From Eutreptiella sp. 'Long Island Sound 2002' (lineage: Eukaryota > Euglenozoa > Euglenophyceae > Eutreptiales > Eutreptiaceae), in the NCBI GenBank assembly GCA_964036045.1, contig OZ038402.1, positions 5,704,623 through 5,768,622 on the forward strand: a stretch of DNA of 64,000 bases. The letters are read 5' to 3'. The notes beneath the pieces were generated by a model. The model did no database searches. It was not told the origin of the DNA and was given only the letters and a program-made list of their open reading frames with translations. The position numbers and the translations under genes are program-made. Shown here in pieces: positions 61,430 through 64,000 of the stretch; the stretch's first letter is position 1; the number at the start of each line of letters is the position of its first letter.

Positions 61430-62745
61430 GCCTACATAAGGGTTGCCACGTCCGTCTGCGGTCCCCGCTGTACTGGCGGCAATGATATAGAGAGTACACG
61501 CAGACGGGCTATTGACCGGGTCCAGGATGGCAGGATGCCCAATGCGAAAGCCTTCACTAAATACAAGTTGGCCTCCAAAGGGGCAATGATTATAAATATG
61601 GTGCCACTCAACGCCAGATGCGCAGCTACGGGACAGCGCATCAGGCTGCCCACCCTCGAGAACCTGGGCGACACCTTTCGGGAAGCGGCACGCAACTCGC
61701 GGACAATGTGGTTCTGCAAGCTGGAGGTGGCGAACATGTTCTGGTCATGTTGGGTGCCAGAGGAGGAGAAAAACGCTATCAGAATTGGAGTGATGGACGA
61801 GGTTTGGGGATTCCACGGCTTGCCATTCGGCTGGACCCACAGCCTGGTGATCGCGACTAAGCTTTTGGCAAAGACGCTGAAAAATTTGACATGCTGGATA
61901 TACCGCCCGTGCAGTACGTGGATGACATTCTGGTGTACGGATTCGACAGAGCCCGGGTCAAAGAAGCAGGACGGAGGCTATGGAGACTGCTGGAACAGGA
62001 TGGCTGGCTCTGCAGTCCGCAATCACAGCTGGAGCCGTCCACCGTCATTGATTGGATGGGCAAGACACTGGACGGTCAGGCCTGGAGTTTGCAGTCCTCG
62101 GCGGGGTATGTGGCAGGCATGGTGAACATGTGGATCAAGTTGGCGACCCTGGGATACTGCCAGAAGACACTCAGGCGACTGCTGGGCAAGCTGGTGTGGG
62201 CCAATTGCCCGTCTCGTGAAACGAGCCCGCATACCAGTGGCCCGTTAGCTTGGATGATGTGGGGGCCGCAAAATGCCAAGTACACGCCGCCCAAGGTCCC
62301 GAAAGCACCCCACGACGATCGGGCCGTGGATGGTGAGCAACCGATTGGTGGGCAAGGAGGTACACATGTACATGGACGCAGCGGAATGGAAGTCTACATA
62401 CATGGTGGGGGTATGGGCAGATGATGCCGGTGCCAGACTGTGGGAGGCACCACCGACGCTATGGAACCAACAGGCGGCGGAACTGCTGGGTGTCGAGAAG
62501 GCGGTCAAAATGGCGGCATACCGAGGCATGAAGGAGTTGAACCTGGGTGTCGACCATCTGGCGGCAGTCTGGGCGGTGATGAACAGGCGCTCGAAAATAC
62601 ATCACAGAGACAGAGCCACGGTGGTGCGCAGGATCCAGCAGACACTGAGATGGAGCGGCATGGCGCTGTGGCTGACATATGTCCCCTCGAGGCGGACTCC
62701 ATCTCCTGCATTTTTAAGTGGAGCAGTGGCCTGCGGGCCGTGATT
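61430..62745 (+). pseudogene. Reverse transcriptase-RNase H of Y2, frameshifted
   Basis: The first frame has LPTLENLGDTF, FCKLEVANMFWSC (motif A) and HGLPFGWTHS (motif B). One-base slippage at the A-run near 61880 leads to IPPVQYVDDILVYG (motif C, Asp pair at 61921-61926), and another shift near 62310 leads to RNase H with YMDAAEW, QQAAELLGVEK and GVDHLAAVW. In motif A the catalytic Asp is Glu (GAG 61724-61726), which would normally abolish polymerisation. The order and motifs match DIRS-superfamily RTs. Confidence 0.8.
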
Positions 62746-62926
62746 GAAGCACGCGCATGCAGCCGGGTGCTGCGGAAGTTGCAGTGGGCACCGTGCTCAG
62801 ATATGGGCACCACGTCTTATAAGAGCTAGGTAGGACAGGCCTCAGCCCATGATATATGACTCTAACATGCTTTTATGACTGCTAGTTACAACAATCAGTG
62901 TACTGCGGGTAACGGTGTGAAGGAGT

Positions 62927-63019
62927 TGTACATGGACTGACCGGAGACAGTTCAGTTTGCAAGGATAGCAGTGACTGCAATGTTTGGCTTTGCAGGGAGG
63001 AGGGTGCAGACGCAAAACC
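62927..63019 (+). repeat. Split direct repeat B1
   Basis: 93 bp, TGTACATGGACTGACC to GCAAAACC. It differs from B2 at one position. Confidence 0.92.
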
Positions 63020-63079
63020 AATGTTTTGCCAAAAACATATGTTTTGCATTCCGATTCAGGTCTGTTTATATTTTATTGA
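63020..63079 (+). repeat. Split direct repeat A2
   Basis: 60 bp, directly after B1, partner of A1. Confidence 0.92.
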
Positions 63080-63208
63080 CCCACCCACCCCCCCGTGGGT
63101 CGTGGCCCTCTGCCCACCCACCCACCCGCGGGAGCCTGTGTCTACTTTGAGCCGCCATCGTTGCGGCAGTGCAGCCGAGTGTGGCTATTACCCGGGCATG
63201 GGTAGAGC
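63080..63208. other. Spacer between A2 and B2
   Basis: 129 bp with CCCACCCACCC-GTGGGTCGTGG short inverted repeats. It is not found elsewhere in the window. Confidence 0.6.
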
Positions 63209-63301
63209 TGTACATGGACTGACCGGAGACAGTTCAGTTTGCAAGGACAGCAGTGACTGCAATGTTTGGCTTTGCAGGGAGGAGGGTGCAGACGCAAAAC
63301 C
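63209..63301 (+). repeat. Split direct repeat B2
   Basis: Right terminus of Y2, 93 bp, partner of B1. Confidence 0.92.
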
Positions 63302-63370
63302 CAGGGCTAAAGTTGGGATAGTTAATACAAAAGTAGCGTGCCGGACGCGCGCTGGGCAAACACCCCCCCA
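63302..63370 (+). mobile_element. Right end of DDE copy D3, continued
   Basis: CAGGGCTAAAG, GGGATAGTTAATACAAAAG and the GCGTGCCGGACGCGCGC block complete the right-end sequence that breaks off at 59061. Confidence 0.8.
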
Positions 63371-64000
63371 GAAACCATGGAGCCCAATCTGGCCACAAAG
63401 GATTTCATAGCAATGCTCAGTGACTGTGCTTCCCTTTTGCACATTTGTGCCCTTGCCAATCTGTGTCTGGGATTGATGACCAATATGCCAAATTCGATTT
63501 CTGTAAAGAAATGACACGCTTTGTGCTGGTGTTGCTTAGGGAATGTTGTGTGAACCATCTCCGCACGATGCAACGTATTGGTTTCTTTTGGGGCACCCTA
63601 AGCACAGTCCAGTAGCCTGCAGGGTACCAAGCACCCAAACTCCGGAGTTGGTGGCAATGGAGGATAGATGCTCACATTTTGTATCTACAGTTCAGGAACA
63701 CCCTACAATCCTCCACAACCGACATGAACCCTTTAAGGCCCCCCACAACCTCAACAGTCCTCCAGCCACCGAACGAATCCTCCACACCCGCAACATAACA
63801 GTCCACTCTGTATTTCACGGGTTTCAGCGATGTCTTGTGTGCCCAATGCAGGCCCTCAGGCCAAGGTCTGTGCCCTGCAGCAGCCTCAGCAGAAGGCGAT
63901 TGTACTCTGCATGGCCACCGCTGTAGCACTTGTGGTTGCAGTGGGGCCTGGATTTGGGGTGCCCACCCCTTCCACATTGTCACAGGCCACACCCACCGTC
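63371..64000. other. No gene recognised
   Basis: A 127-codon + frame at 63543-63926 and overlapping minus frames show no known domain. No repeats shared with the rest of the window were noticed. Confidence 0.45.

Larger units (their letters stand above)
59062..63301 (+). mobile_element. Tyrosine-recombinase retrotransposon Y2 with split direct repeats
   Basis: Termini are A1 (59062-59121) and B2 (63209-63301). B1 (62927-63019) and A2 (63020-63079) abut inside, giving A1-body-B1A2-B2 as in PAT/TOC-type elements. The junction AAACC|AATG is shared by A1, B1/A2 and the circle expected from joining ends. Both flanks together match the uninterrupted DDE right end at 44198-44219 base for base in length, so there is no target duplication. 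The body order is gag, tyrosine recombinase, RT, RNase H. Several stops and frameshifts make this copy inactive. Confidence 0.88.

Overview
The window is nuclear DNA of a eukaryote, most likely a green alga with a large, repeat-rich genome. The main clue is a decayed major light-harvesting chlorophyll a/b (LHCII-type) sequence near 47.8-48.2 kb, a green-lineage protein. Spliced protein-coding DNA, pyrimidine-rich intron ends, and tyrosine-recombinase and RNase H-bearing retrotransposons all fit. A prasinophyte such as Cymbomonas is only a guess. There is no operon structure, rRNA, CRISPR array or confident tRNA gene.

One host gene can be assembled convincingly: a phosphatidylinositol phosphate kinase (PIPK) on the + strand. 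Its four exons (2861-3387, 6125-6683, 23814-24311, 26747-27028) join in phase into 621 residues. Intron 2 is about 17 kb. It holds two antisense copies of one non-LTR retrotransposon family. One is a full-length copy of about 10.6 kb with an uninterrupted gag-endonuclease-RT-RNase H-zinc-finger ORF. The other is a copy of about 4 kb that kept both ends but lost the endonuclease, RT and RNase H.

From 27 to 39 kb I see no convincing gene. This stretch is interspersed repeats, GT-rich tandem arrays, a recurring AACCGCC/GGCGGTT motif, and two copies of a hairpin.

From 39 to 64 kb the window is nested mobile DNA. A broken DDE transposon (39.46-44.30 kb) is interrupted by a young LTR element (472-bp LTRs, AAATG target duplication) whose only ORF is an RS-rich coiled-coil protein. 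Further pieces of the DDE family follow. Next comes an LHCII fragment fused to the 3' part of a retroelement, then a tyrosine-recombinase retrotransposon (49.1-53.3 kb), then a 5'-truncated non-LTR element ending in RNase H. Last is a second tyrosine-recombinase retrotransposon (59062-63301). It has A1-body-B1A2-B2 split direct repeats, and its empty site can be read from paralogous DNA in the same window. In both tyrosine-recombinase elements the recombinase lies upstream of RT-RNase H.
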